In this document: positions 12,001-24,500 of the stretch, in pieces | Layout of the letters: each line of letters opens with the position of its first letter | Numbering within the stretch: position 1 is the first letter of the stretch | DNA from: Ipomoea triloba | Lineage: Eukaryota; Streptophyta; Magnoliopsida; Solanales; Convolvulaceae | Reading direction: 5' to 3' | Length of the DNA stretch: 64,000 nt | NCBI RefSeq assembly: GCF_003576645.1 | Contig: NC_044930.1 | Span: 421,161-485,160 of the forward strand | The notes under the pieces: model-generated | What the model was told of the DNA's origin: nothing | The model's input: the letters and a program-made list of their open reading frames with translations, nothing else | Database searches by the model: none | Program-made: the position numbers and the translations under genes

Positions 12001-13321
12001 GTGTATGTGGACAATCTGCAGGATTTATGTTCCACCGAAAGCCTTTATATGTGTCATTTGCTCAGAGGAAAGAGGAAAGGCAAGCACAGTTACAGCTACA
12101 GTATGCACAATGTATGACTGGACTGCAAGGATCTTCAGCTATTTTCCCTGGCAGATATCCGCCTATTTACTACCCACCACATGGTATTGTTCCACCAGTA
12201 TCAGTAAGACCCGGTTTGGTGTATCAGCCTCTAGGTATGAGGCCAAGTTGGAGAGCTAAGGGCTTTGTAAATTCAACTAGACCTTCCTTTCAAACTTCTC
12301 CAGTTCCTATGGTTTGTCCTTGCCATCATTCTTTTTTTTTTTTTTTTTAATATGTTCATGTTAGTCAATCAACATGCAATTTATTACTCTTTTGCATGCT
12401 CAATGGTCTGTATTGAGTTTCACTATGACATTGATTGATTTGCCATAAATATATATGTATATCTTTTCCAGTTTCCCAATGCTACTAGACAACATAGACA
12501 GAACAGGGGAAGGGTGCAGGGAAATATCCCTGCTCAATATTCAGCGCACATGCAGCCAACTCAATCAGTGGCTTTAGGGAAAGAATCTGTCAACCAGCAG
12601 GTAGGCAAAATTTCATTCAATTTTGTTTGTGCACATAAAAAATTTGAGATGTTGATAAGTTTTTCTTTTATGGTTCTTTTCACTGGTCAAACCACATTTA
12701 CTAATCTGTTTCTTAGCTTTTGAAGAACCTGGTGTTCTTTGGAGCTGAAAGATGTGCCTTTCTAATACACATGCACAATTTGCAGCGTGTTGGGCAGGGG
12801 AAATATGTTTCTAGTGGTTCATTGCATGACATGAACAAGGCATCTACCGCGTCAACTGCTGTGGCCATTCCAGATGGATCTGGTGCTGAAGGACCAGAAA
12901 TGTTGAGTAGTTTGCTTGCTGCAGCTTCTCCTGAGCAGCAGAAACAAATACTTGGAGAACGCCTTTATCCACTTGTCAGTGAACGCAAGGTGAGATTCAT
13001 TTTTATTTCTAATTTCTTCCCTTCTGGCTTTCTCTATAGATCTCCTATCTTATAAACATTCTAATGTAAGAAAAACTTGTTCACAAAGAAAAGTAACCAA
13101 TATCTATCCTATGTTATATATAGCCTGATCTTGCTGCAAAGATTACGGGAATGCTGTTAGAGATGGACAACTCGGAGCTCCTCCTCCTGTTAGAGTCACC
13201 AGAATCACTGGCAGCCAAGGTGGAAGAAGCTCTGCAGGTGCTCAATCTCTCTAAGGCTAAAATATCCACTCCGGATGCCATTCATCCTAATTATATTTCT
13301 GCCGAGGTTGCTGTCAATTGA
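9014..13321 (+). CDS. PAB7: Poly(A)-binding protein, PAB7 type
   Basis: Cytoplasmic protein that binds mRNA poly(A) tails and eIF4G. Ten coding exons: 9014-9212, 10288-10406, 10491-10684, 10799-11058, 11152-11258, 11343-11532, 12022-12311, 12472-12600, 12786-12989, 13124-13321; total 1890 nt, 629 aa, frame kept throughout. Four RRM domains are visible, with RNP motifs such as CYGYVNF, GYGFVQF, GFGFVCF (twice), then a Pro/Gln-rich linker and a C-terminal MLLE domain containing KITGMLLEM. The opening SLYVGDLHP, the [13 protein letters not shown] stretch and the C-terminus ending in AVN resemble Arabidopsis PAB7 (At2g36660) more than PAB2/PAB8. Start chosen at the ATG in context CCAATGGCG just before the first RRM; a longer frame upstream has no ATG. 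Confidence 0.95.
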
Positions 13322-14120
13322 GAAAAGTCTTTTTGTCTTTTTCTTTTATTCAAACATAGAGATTTTGCCAGGCTAGAGATACCATGCGGCATTTATCTCA
13401 TTTCAGTCCTTTCAAACTGTAGACTATTTCTGTTTCAGCAACTTCGCTAACTTCTCGATTTAGAATTTTACTTTAGTTTCAACAAAGTCTCTTACTCGCT
13501 TAATTAGCCCTTTTTTTTTTTTTTTACTTCACTTCCGTTTTTTAAAATATATACTTGCTATATGTCTACATACCAGAAGATGATTTTATAGGTCCTTCAT
13601 ATATAAAACTACCAAGTCTAAAGTAAATACTAAATATGTAACGATACACTGGCTGAATTTGGCTTGGGCCAACACGTAATGTATCGTACAGTGACAGACT
13701 GATAGTGCAATCTAAATATTCCTCCCATACTACCCGTCATTCATTTTCGTATTCAGCCAGCTTGGGCTAGTTGAAATGTTGAATTGAGCTGCCTATTTTA
13801 TAATCCTTTCATTTCTTCCTCAAACACTTGCCTTTTATTTGGTAACACAATATGAAGCCTATGGACTATGAAAACGCGACGCAGTGGTGGGTCGTTATAT
13901 TTTTAAGCTATTGTTTGGAATGATTAAACCTGACGATGAATCCTATACAATTATAATCAATCAGGAAAACTGGTTGATCAGCTTATCTTTATTGTAAACA
14001 ATAACATATAAATCCGAATTGCTGCAAGTTTTATGTTTAAACAAAATGTAATTCATTGCAGGGAGCTGATGCGCTGAAGTTGCCAATCCAAATCTAAGAC
14101 AGCCAAAGCTTGAGAGGACC

Positions 14121-14160
<40 letters not shown>

Positions 14161-14541
14161 GCACCTTCTCATTATCTTTAGTTACTGCAGTTATTATGTA
14201 CTCCGTATTGATATATCTATGTAGTGCTTGATGCTTTAGTTTATCACATTAGATTACAGAATCATAAAGATGGCATTTCTATGGACAGCGCTGATTCCTG
14301 AGAAAAAAACGCTAGTGGACTGAAAACACTCAGGCCCAACATTGGTCGTCGACCCTTTAAGGGCTTGGCTTTACTGAACAAGTTTCAGAATCTCATCACC
14401 TGTTTCTATTATGTGAGGTAAACAGTTTTATACAGTCTATCAATTACAGAAGCCACTAGCAATCTCTAGAAACACACACTCTGTAGTCATGGTAACAGTG
14501 ATATCTCTGTATGTCAATGAATTATTAAAAAACACCACCAC
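13322..14541. other. Convergent intergenic region with (AAT)n microsatellite
   Basis: 3' flank of the PAB7-type gene and of PSF1. A perfect trinucleotide run occupies 14121-14160 (13 units). No gene is seen. Confidence 0.7.
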
Positions 14542-16665
14542 TCAACTTGTGAGCTCCTCCATTAAGCCCTGTAAATCGTATAGCTAAACATCATGACAAT
14601 TTGATAGTGTTTTGAGTAACCAAAACTGATCTGAAGAGTAGAGAATCACCTGTGCTATATACTGCTCTGCATCAGTTCTTCTAAGAAACAGAATAGCATG
14701 CCGAGCTAGGTTAGCTAACTGATCACTAAGCACAACAGTACCAATGTCCTCGAGGACCCTCACTTTGATGTAGGGATCTTTCGGTGGCACCATATCCTGG
14801 AAAAATAATGATAACATGATTACAATACTCGTAACAAAGCCTTACCCCCAAGTAAGAGTCTCGTAGTAGAGGCATAACTTGGGCCTAGTTCGGATTAGTC
14901 TCAGGTGGTGGAGATACTATCATACTAACTATTAAGTGTTATATGCCAAAAAAACAATAACCTTCAAGAATGGGGAAGAAGGGGAGAAGAAACTAGTATC
15001 GAAAAATTCAACTGGCAAGGAGTTCACATGTCATTAACCAGGCAAAACAGTCCTGAAACAACTTTGTTGTAAAAAATTCTCTAATTATAAGGTGTAATGT
15101 GTTCATGTTGAGAAAAAGTGACAGAATGTTGACACCTATTACCATATGCTCTACACATATATGTTGTTTTGATGCTTCTGTTGGAAGTGTAATGTCTGAG
15201 GATGAGTTTCTTACCACTCCCAAGTCAAGATCAAGTTTTGACATGTACTCCTGTATAGTTTTAGAATGATTCTTGAAATACTCCTTCTCTGAACTACTCA
15301 GCTTCTCCTCAATTTCTTCTGGGAGTACTCGCTCAAGGGTCCATCCTAAACTACGAATAACTTCTGCTCGATTGTATCTATTATGGGAAGAAATAAGAGA
15401 AGATCTGTTAGTGAGGATATGTACCCAGACAACAGCAAAAGTCATAATTCACCCATTCAAGCAAAAATGTTTTTAGAAAGGCATTTACACATAAGCCATC
15501 AGACAGCGCTTATTGCGGATTAAAGACCGGAGATGAATCAGAGAACCATAGTAATCAGCATCTTCAGATGGTTGGCTAGTAGAACTTTCAATGGGACCAG
15601 ACCTGGAGAAAAAAGGGTACCATTGCATCATAGTAAGAGCAAACATCTGGATATCATGATTTTAAGGTGGCAACCTAACTTTAACATAAATGGACAATGT
15701 TCAAGCAAGTACAGGTTACAAATTGTTCATGTAGAATATCCATAATCATTCTATAAACTTGACCCTTAAGACATTCACTAGTAAACCATGAATAAAACAT
15801 TTCTAGTCATGCCATTTTCTTTACAGAACTTGAAACTAAGATGAAAGAAAACATTAGATATTGAATACACAGAAAAAATGCTGTTCTTACAATGTACTTC
15901 CATTATTATCTCCTGGGATCAAAAGGCTGTGGTATCCTATTTAGTTAAGCTTGGAATGCCCATGTACAATCAATAAATAGCCTTGCTGGAAAACTTGTTT
16001 CGCCATTAAAATGGAACAAGATCTTTCCAGTCCCTCCATTTCCATATCATCTCGATAGCCAATAACAAAGTTAAGAATAGTGGAGGCATGGCTTTTGACA
16101 TAAATGTATTTGGTAAAATTTATGCAGGAAGTAATGAAGTTTATCACAACATCACAAGCAGCAAGTGAATTATAGAGTACTATACAAGATACACATCTAC
16201 AGCAGCATGACAGGAAACTGGGATGAAATAACACAATAAGAGCATGAAAAAGAACAAACAGGAATTAAAGGAGATTCAGTCAACAAGAAATTCACCCAAA
16301 AGAGTTACCTAAGCAGGGATTCAAGATGAAGGAAATGGCTATTACATTCTTCAGTTACTTGAGTAAACAGATCACTCTGCATAGGAACAAAACAAATCAA
16401 ACTAAGGGGCTACCTAGCCAAGTTGGTCAGTCTGTTTAGCTATTAACCACAAGGTTAATAGTTAGACTCAGAAGCGAGAACGGCCTAGTGGCCATGCAAG
16501 GCTTACCCAATGCACACACTCGGGTTTCCCTCGTATCTCCAAAACAAATCAAACTCATCATAAAACACCCAAGGTATACAGCCCACTTACATTGTAAGCT
16601 GCAAGCTGCCCAGGTTCACCATCAGCAAGTTCTTTGACTAGCTCACTCCCTTTCTTTCCATACAT
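14542..16665 (-). CDS. PSF1: GINS complex subunit PSF1
   Basis: Nuclear replication factor; GINS joins Cdc45 and MCM2-7 to form the replicative helicase. Six coding exons in gene order: 16665-16591, 16376-16309, 15602-15489, 15377-15215, 14796-14650, 14568-14542; 594 nt, 197 aa, the usual family length. It starts MYGKKGSELVKEL and carries the conserved SLIRNKRCLMAYVYNRAE block, EKEYFKNHSKTIQEYM, and VPPKDPYIKVRVLEDIG in the B domain; the tiny last exon adds GLMEELTS, matching the plant C-terminus. A probable 5' UTR intron lies between about 16690 and 16980, since an acceptor precedes the ATG and a donor follows a leader near 16980. Very good agreement with the Arabidopsis protein from memory. 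Confidence 0.94.
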
Positions 16666-17086
16666 CTTATGCAATCCAGTGATCTGCACGCACACCCTAC
16701 AAACTGTACCAAAAATCCGTTCTTTTAAGCATTTCATCTAGCACGTAAACTACAATGGTTAATGACAACTAGTTTAGAGAGTAATCCGCTGTAATATAAT
16801 TCGCCATTTGGCCCACGAACACATTAAAACTTTGGATCCAAACACGACAAATTCTTCATTATAAACGACACAGAACACCTAGAAATCGCGAGATAATGGT
16901 GGTTTAAATTGAAGATCGAAACTGCAGGCAAAGATTTAAAAGAAAGAAAAAAAAAAAAAAGCGATGAAAATCAAATTACCTGAAACAGATAGCTGCTTTA
17001 GGAGATGGAAATTCTACCGAGATACATGAACTTGCGAGCAAAGAATATCAATACGTGTCGACATCAAAAAAGATGACTATGAATGC

Positions 17087-17098
17087 TTTGGCGGGAAT
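17087..17098 (-). promoter_or_regulatory. E2F-like site upstream of PSF1
   Basis: On the minus strand the sequence reads ATTCCCGCCAA, which fits the plant E2F consensus WTTSSCSS. It lies just upstream of the probable 5' UTR (about 17040 downward). Plant replication genes, including GINS and MCM genes, are known E2F targets, so the position is meaningful. Not tested. Confidence 0.5.
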
Positions 17099-17835
17099 TT
17101 ATTTGGATAAGGCGGCAATGCGCATTGACTTTTTAATCTGTCAGATGGGCCTCCAACTCTTTAACAATGGCATAATGCGGCCCATAGAGAAAGGGAAAAA
17201 AAATCTGGATATAGACTCTGTTACATTGTAGATGTTAATATTTCTCACACAGACTCAATCTCGTAATTTCTTATTTGAAAGAGTTACTATATGTCACTTG
17301 TGACTTAACCACAAAATCATTGATTATGTCCGAAGATTAATTAATCAAAAGATATTTCAAGTTGTCATTGGCATGTCTTTTAAAATTTATAAAGAATTTC
17401 GATGTATATACAATGAGGTGATACCAATTAGAATGTCTTGAAATTATGCGAGTCCTAGTAAATGATTCCAAGCAAATTGAAAAAAGTTATTAATTTTGGT
17501 GTTTAATGATATCATTTGGATTTAAGGGGGAGGGGGTTGGTGGGGATGTTAGGTCTTAACATATATGTGACATACTCCCATACCGAACTAAAATAGCCAT
17601 CACACAAATAATTTAGGAACTAAAATAGTTATTTTCACAAAATTCAAAGTCAAAGTAACAAAGACTCAACTTTACCAATCAACCAATATGTTTATTTGTA
17701 TACCCGATGGGCTCCAAAGTATGATCGAAATAATAATTAAAGTGAGATGTCAGCTTGACCAAGATGACTCCAAGTAGGAAAGTGGATGTGAGCCTTTTTT
17801 TTCTCTGAACATAAGGTAAGGGTGCATTTGGTAGC

Positions 17836-18258
17836 GTGATATGTAGTATAATTCGGGAAAATAAGTGGCAAGAAGGTCTAGAAGGAGCTATCGGCCTAGG
17901 CCATGGGGGCGTTGGGCGACGACCCCGTAGAGGGTCAAATGGATTGGCACAAACCGTCAAAAACGGGTCGGCGGGACGCTCTAGGGGTGGACCTCAGGTA
18001 AACCACTCAGGTGAAGTGGTAAGGTGGGGTTATGTGCGCTATTTTCATACGGTTGGCAAAAACCCGGACATGCTATGCGACGTGGCACATGGGAAACTGT
18101 TTGGCGAGAGAACACGACACTTGGCGGGATATGCGTATGGCGGAGAAAGACGAATCATTGTGGTCCACACACCTGTCCACGATATGCGGTTCACAATGAT
18201 GCTAATTTTGATTGGGATGAAGTTCGAACATAAGACATTCCTTATGAAAATCAATTAG
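17836..18258 (+). other. 140-codon open frame of unknown meaning
   Basis: An uninterrupted frame in a GC-rich island, rich in Gly and Arg. I recognise no domain. The region just ahead begins GGGTGCATTTGGTAG, which resembles a DNA transposon terminus. Most likely transposon-derived or chance; not called as a gene. Confidence 0.2.
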
Positions 18259-20154
18259 TAAGTAAATAATAATAAATAGTTAACGGAATATTTTGTTACT
18301 AACATTTACACTAATAGGGTGCATGGGTATTTAGAAAAAGTAAAATGATACGGAGTATAATATAGTGTAAAGTAGAAAAATAAAATGAAAATAATAAAAT
18401 CAAAATAACCTTAACCATTCATTTCATTAAATAATTGTACGGATATTGTTTAGTTCTCGTTATAGGTCTAACTTTATTGATATTTATTGGTATATATATA
18501 TAGTGTAGGTAGAAGTAGATATAAACTTCATTCTAAAAATCCCCTATTTAGTCCAATCAAATAGATTAATCAATAACCCCCCACCCCCAAAGAAACACGT
18601 TTTATAACTTTATGTTGGAATTGCCTGCACGCGTGCACATGTGTTGTCTCGCAGAGATATTTGTAGACACCAAAGAGAATCTGCATCTATTATTTATCAA
18701 AATCGTGGGCACACAATTCAGAAGTTGAAATCTAAGCGTATGTACTGCTAGGAATCGAACCTGATATATAAGCTAGATGTTAGGACCTCAAGCTACTAGA
18801 CTGAGAATTGAGTGAACCAAGGAATGATGTCATGGGAATAAGGGTGTCTATTTATAGTGCAGAACTGTAGATGACCTTCCAGATTGTTGACAAGTGTACG
18901 ACATCGACTAGTCTTTCTTATCCATCCTCTATGTGTCTATGTAGGCCTCGTGTGATCGTGTATTCACCCACGTCTCTAACTTCTCGATCTCATACCTTCT
19001 CTACAACCCTTATCCACCCCTTACTATCACCCTCCCCCTCGTCGGTGGGGGTGCTGATGGTGCGCAGGGGGTGCTTAGACCCCGCTAGCAACGCCACGTC
19101 ACGGGGTGCCAAATGGGCCGCCAGAGATTGATCATCGCCCCTCACTGCCGCATGTACGCTCATGCCTTCAATACTATGCCCCCTTCAACCTCCTTACTTC
19201 ACCACCCCACTTATGTCAATATTTTCCCAATAACATGGACCCCTTAGGGTCCCATGTCGCCATCATAAACAAAATTGTGATTCACATAATATAATGTATT
19301 TGAAGTATGACACACATACTACAATGTATTTGACATGTATATGATTTACAATGTATTTGAGTGATGAGAAAAACTCACAATCACTACTCAATAGTATACA
19401 CTGTATATGTAAATTTCACTTATGTATAATAGTCATAACGTGCAATAATCATGTTGCACCCACTAAACCACCATTTTCAAAATATACCATGTTCAACTTG
19501 ATTTGAGTTATTAAACACAATCTAAATTTAGTGAGGCAATTTTACTTGTAGCAAGCTTCGCTCTGGAAATGAAATAATATTAATGAAAATATGTCCCATT
19601 GTATTCTTATTACCATAATATAAAGTGAAATTCTTATTTTTTATATTTCACCTTGCAAATCACACACAATATTTAATAACAAGACCTGTTTTTCACTATC
19701 ACATACACCAAATAATAACACATTATTTGAACCAACATCTGTGTAGTTTTGATTTAAAAAAAAAAAAAAAAATAGTTATAGTTTTTTCTATCTCACCACT
19801 ATATTTAATTTACTAAAATGTCCAATATTGAATTGATACAAATAAATAACTCATTTCTATTGCCTAAACGTTGGTCAAATACTAGGACAATCAAACAAAA
19901 AACAAACAACCCAAACGTACGATCATGCCTCCTAGAGTCCAAGGTTGCTTTAACACTTTAAACATTATTGACTATTTACTAATAGTTTAGGCAAAAATAA
20001 GTCAATAAACAAAACAGTGTTTGTATTCTGTCTCTATCCAACTTTATATTTTTTATATTTGTATGCATTTTTTAATTTTACTTGATCCAAACTTGCTATA
20101 AAGTGTTATAACATTAAAAAAAGATTTGTTAGTTTTGATTGGAATATACTAGTT

Positions 20155-20345
20155 GTATTTGGTCGGGGTATGGTTTGAGGTCGTGGGTTCGAATCTTAAG
20201 CCCTTGGGTTTGAGTCGGTCAACTATGAGTAACCTAGGCTGGTTTACCTCCTTGTGGTCTTTTGCCGGCTAGAGTCATAAGGCGATGATTTACTCACTAC
20301 TCACACAGTCAGGAGTGGGGTGTATAAGAATAGCTCATATATAAA
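20155..20345 (+). mobile_element. SINE-like sequence
   Basis: Contains GGTTTGAGGTCGTGGGTTCG followed by AATCTTAAGCCC, a good match to a tRNA-type B box, then non-coding sequence ending in an A-rich tail near 20345. This suggests a tRNA-derived SINE on the plus strand. Boundaries are approximate. Confidence 0.45.
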
Positions 20346-21506
20346 AAAATCTTACTTTCTTCTTCAATGATACTCATCAATATAACACATTATTACCAAA
20401 TAATTAACATTCATCAAGTTTAATAATTTCATTTAAATTAGTGAATAGTTAATAGTACGAATATATTTGAAACTACCTTTTTCTTTAATTTGAGTCAATG
20501 AGATACACATCGACTATTGAGTAGACGGCAGTGCATTATTTGTTTATACAAATAAAACACATTAATAAATGGTATCTAACTAGAAATTATAACATAAACA
20601 AACCAACGCTGTACAAAAAATGATGGTTGTTACGTTGTAGGGTTGTGTTGATTTAAACAATAAAAATTAAATAATTACTCCGTATTTTAAAAGGCACTTA
20701 AAAAATTATCTCCACCTTATGATGATAAATTGATAATTAAATAACTATATAAATATTATTAATGGGAACAAAAAACTTTATCAAATATGAAATTAGGTAT
20801 ACTTTAAAAAATAGGATTGTGCAAGGTCCAAAATTATCGACGAACCAAACCGATTCGAAATCTGAAATAAGGGGAGTCTCATACCTGAACCGTTCCCTTA
20901 GTTGTAGCGGGTATGATTCTAAACACCGTTTATAAATGATAAATTTGTTTGGTTCCAGCCGTTCCATTAGTTGTAGCAGTTCGATTCCAGTTTCAATTAT
21001 TTTTGAAAAAAGAGTCAAATAAGTCCCTAAACAATACGTGAAAAGTCAGCTAAAGCTCCTAAACATTTCAAAAGTGTAATTAAGCTCTTTAAAATGTTAA
21101 ACTGGGACAAATAAGTCCAAAAAAATCGATAAACAACATGCAATAGCAAATTATGCGAAATCTCCAGATAGTGTGGTGGAAGATGAAGTCCAAAAAATGG
21201 GTAAAACTTCACAAAGAGAGTTCACTTGTCACTTGGGAATCGAACTTGAGTTATCCCAAAATTCACTTGTCATATTGAAATCAAACCTGAGTTCTCACTT
21301 TTGGGTTACAACGAGGTGTTCTCAAATATAAATTAATTTTTTTGAGTACTACTGATCCTATTATAATATAATGAGTCAAAATAAAATTCACTGAGACTTA
21401 AACCCACTCATTTTATATGGGAGTTCAACTGAGTGACACTAGACTAGGTAACTGGCAAATAGAAATTTAATTACTTTGCTGCAAATGAGAAACTACGTAA
21501 ATTAAT

Positions 21507-21525
21507 CACGTGTGCCCTATAAATA
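21507..21525 (+). promoter_or_regulatory. G-box and TATA box of the threonine deaminase gene
   Basis: CACGTG at 21507-21512 is directly followed by TATAAATA at 21518-21525, 52 bp upstream of the ATG. G-boxes bind bHLH factors such as MYC2 or bZIP factors. Jasmonate control of some threonine deaminases is known in Solanaceae; applying it here is inference. Confidence 0.45.
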
Positions 21526-21576
21526 TTCATAAAGCTGACAACTTCGCCCTGCTTCCTTGACCACTCCCAGGCCGCC

Positions 21577-24500
21577 ATGGACGTTCTCCGTTTCGCCACT
21601 ACACAATCTCCCAATCTCCGTTGCAAACCCCTGCCGCCGGCCGCTGCCATTGCTCCCAATTACACCGTCAAGCCCGCCGATGTAAGGAGAGCGACTAGCG
21701 GAGCTTCAATTCGCGCTGCGCTCTCGAGGCCGGAGGCGCAGGTTTTGTCCGCCACGCCCACAGCCGCCGAGAAGCAGTTGCGGCCTGCGACGCGGCCTGA
21801 CTTGCCGGTAGTGTCTCCGGCCTCCTTGACCAGTGAGCCTGGATGCGTTATTCCGAATCTGGCTTGCCACGATGGAAATGAGCCCTATAGCTACAAAGCT
21901 GTAGAGTATTTGACCGCGATATTGTCATCTAAGGTTTACGATGTAGCGTTTGAGTCGCCATTGCAGCTCGCCTCGAAGCTCACAGCGAGGCTGGGGAACA
22001 AAATCTGGCTCAAAAGGGAGGATCTCCAACCTGTAAGCCCTTGGCTATAATTACGACATCTTTTGTTTCAAAGTTTTATTTTAAAAAATATATTAATCCT
22101 TAATTAATTTTCTCGAAAACTCTATGAATTTATAACAGCATAATGCCGGTTACCTGCTAAATCACAGCTGAATAAGTGAGACGAATTATTATTATTATTC
22201 TTATTGTTGGTTTTGTTTTGTTTTGTTTGGTGGTTTCTTTAAGAGTTGTGTTTTAACGTGATCTATTGTTTATTCCGAAAAGACTAAAACCTCAAAGATC
22301 ATTTACTGCTAGTAAAGTGCAAAGAAAACTGTAAATTTGCAATCCATTGTAATAATATATGGATGTTACCTAAGCATGAAAGCTTTTGTTGCTGAAATAT
22401 TGCAGTTTTCCTTCAATGGAACATAATAATGTCATTGGTGTTGATGTTTTCCTGACTTCATTGGCAGGTATTCTCATTCAAACTTCGAGGAGCTTATAAT
22501 ATGATGGCTAAACTCCCAAGGGAGGTATTGGATAAAGGAGTTATCTGTTCATCTGCTGGTAATCATGCCCAAGGGGTTGCTTTATCTGCACAGAAACTTG
22601 GGTGTGATGCTGTGATTGTAATGCCTGTTACTACACCTGAGATCAAGGTTAGGCTTTACTCTGTATGCCTATATGGTTATTCTATTTTTCTATTTTAACG
22701 TTCCTTCAGTTACTTTGCCTTCAACCCCAGTTCTCTAAAACCCTATCATGGATTTTTATATCTGAGCAGTGGAAATCAGTTGAGCAATTAGGGGCTACTG
22801 TTGCTCTTGTGGGGGACTCGTATGATGAAGCACAAGCATATGCAAAAAAGAGGGCTGAAGAGGAAGGGCGCACATTCATCCCTCCTTTTGATCACCCTGA
22901 TATCATTGCTGGGCAGGGTACAATTGGAAAGGAGATCATAGGCCAATCAAAATGTCCAATACATGCAATATTTGTTCCTGTTGGTGGTGGGGGGCTTATT
23001 GCAGGTATTGCTGCCTTTGTGAAAATGGTTAATCCAGAAGTAAAGATAATTGGAGTTGAGCCATATGATGCAAATGCTTTGGCATTATCATTACGTCATG
23101 GTGAAAGAGTAATGCTGGACCAAGTAGGAGGTTTTGCAGATGGTGTAGCAGTCAAAGTGGTAGGTGAAGAAACCTTCCGGATATGCAGAGAGTTAGTAGA
23201 TGGAGTAGTTTTTGTTGGCCGTGATGCTATGTGCGCCTCAATAAAGGTTAGTTCCATACATCTCAAAGATTTTAAGCAGAGACTGCATGTCAAACACTGT
23301 GGTAGAGCTAGTTAATCTTCTTTCTACAGATTGAAATTGTGTACATGTACCCACGCTTCAATCTCAAAATCTTACAAATATAAAATTTCTCTCTCGTAAC
23401 TGCATAGCTAATTTTTTTTGTGCATTAAGTGTGTAACAACTAATTTGATCAACATGTGTTTTTGAGATTTTGAATGGTTTCTTTTAGTACTCAGTTGCTC
23501 TCTTGTATATAGGATATGTTTGAAGAGAAAAGGAGCATTTTAGAGCCGGCAGGTGCTCTTTCCCTTGCAGGAGCTGAAGCATACTGCAAGTACTACAACC
23601 TCAAGGACCAAAATATAGTAGTAATAAACAGTGGAGCTAACATGAACTTTGATAGACTAAGATTGGTAACTGAACTAGCAGATGTTGGTAGACAACGTGA
23701 AGCTGTTCTTTCAACCAATTTGCCTGAAGAGCCAGGCAGTTTCAAGAAATTTGTTGAACTTGTGAGTAATACACAGTTCTTTTTATGATTATGCAATATT
23801 TTATCTTATATAACATTATAATTGAATAAGAAATAAGGGGAAGAAAAGGAAAGAAAATGTATTCTCAAGTAAATAATAGTTTATTCTAATTTTCCCGTGT
23901 TACTAGCCCTTCAACCTTATCTTCATATTTTCCAGTCATTTTATGTCTGATATATATATTAAACTGAATTGCAGGTGGGGCCCATGAACATTACTGAATT
24001 CAGATACAGATACAGTTCTGGTCAAGGACAAACTCTGGTACTATACAGGCAAGAGTTCTATGATCTTTTAAAGATATTTATTTGTGTGTATAATTTTCTG
24101 CATATAGGTTATCTTCAACTTTATTATAAAACAAAGGATGTCTGAAAATGACATGCAGAACATTTTGTTTCAGTTATTGTCTTTTCATATGTCTTGAATT
24201 TCCTAGAACAAAGTTTCATTTTGAACTATTATGTTTTGGAATATTGCAGTGTTGGTCTTCATAAAAAAATGGAACTTGATGCAATGGTGGATAGGATGAC
24301 ACTCTCTCAATTTCATACCATTGATCTGACAGATAATGACCTTGTCAAAGATCATCTACGCCATTTGGTACTGTCTCTTTGGATCTCATTATTTGGAGGG
24401 TTCCGTTATCTGATTTGGATTGGTTTCAGCAAATTGTCTCATTGTTTTTACTCATTTGGCTATATGTGTTAATGCATATTAGTCAATAATATAGTGATGA

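Larger units (their letters stand above)
17150..21500. other. Repeat-derived intergenic region, no convincing gene
   Basis: About 4.3 kb between PSF1 and threonine deaminase. It is AT-rich except for two GC-rich islands (about 17860-18190 and 19000-19150). It contains SINE-like blocks (about 18715-18800, 20155-20345, 21205-21310, 21380-21450) recognised by B-box-like GGGTTCGAATC or its complement, and a stretch at 21010-21130 with AATAAGTCC repeated, typical of old transposon ends. Three copies of ACAATGTATTTGA-like sequence lie at 19290-19360. Confidence 0.5.

Noticed and set aside
18871..19294. Short frames in the second GC-rich island
   Set aside because: No domain, overlapping frames of similar length, and composition consistent with a decayed transposon.
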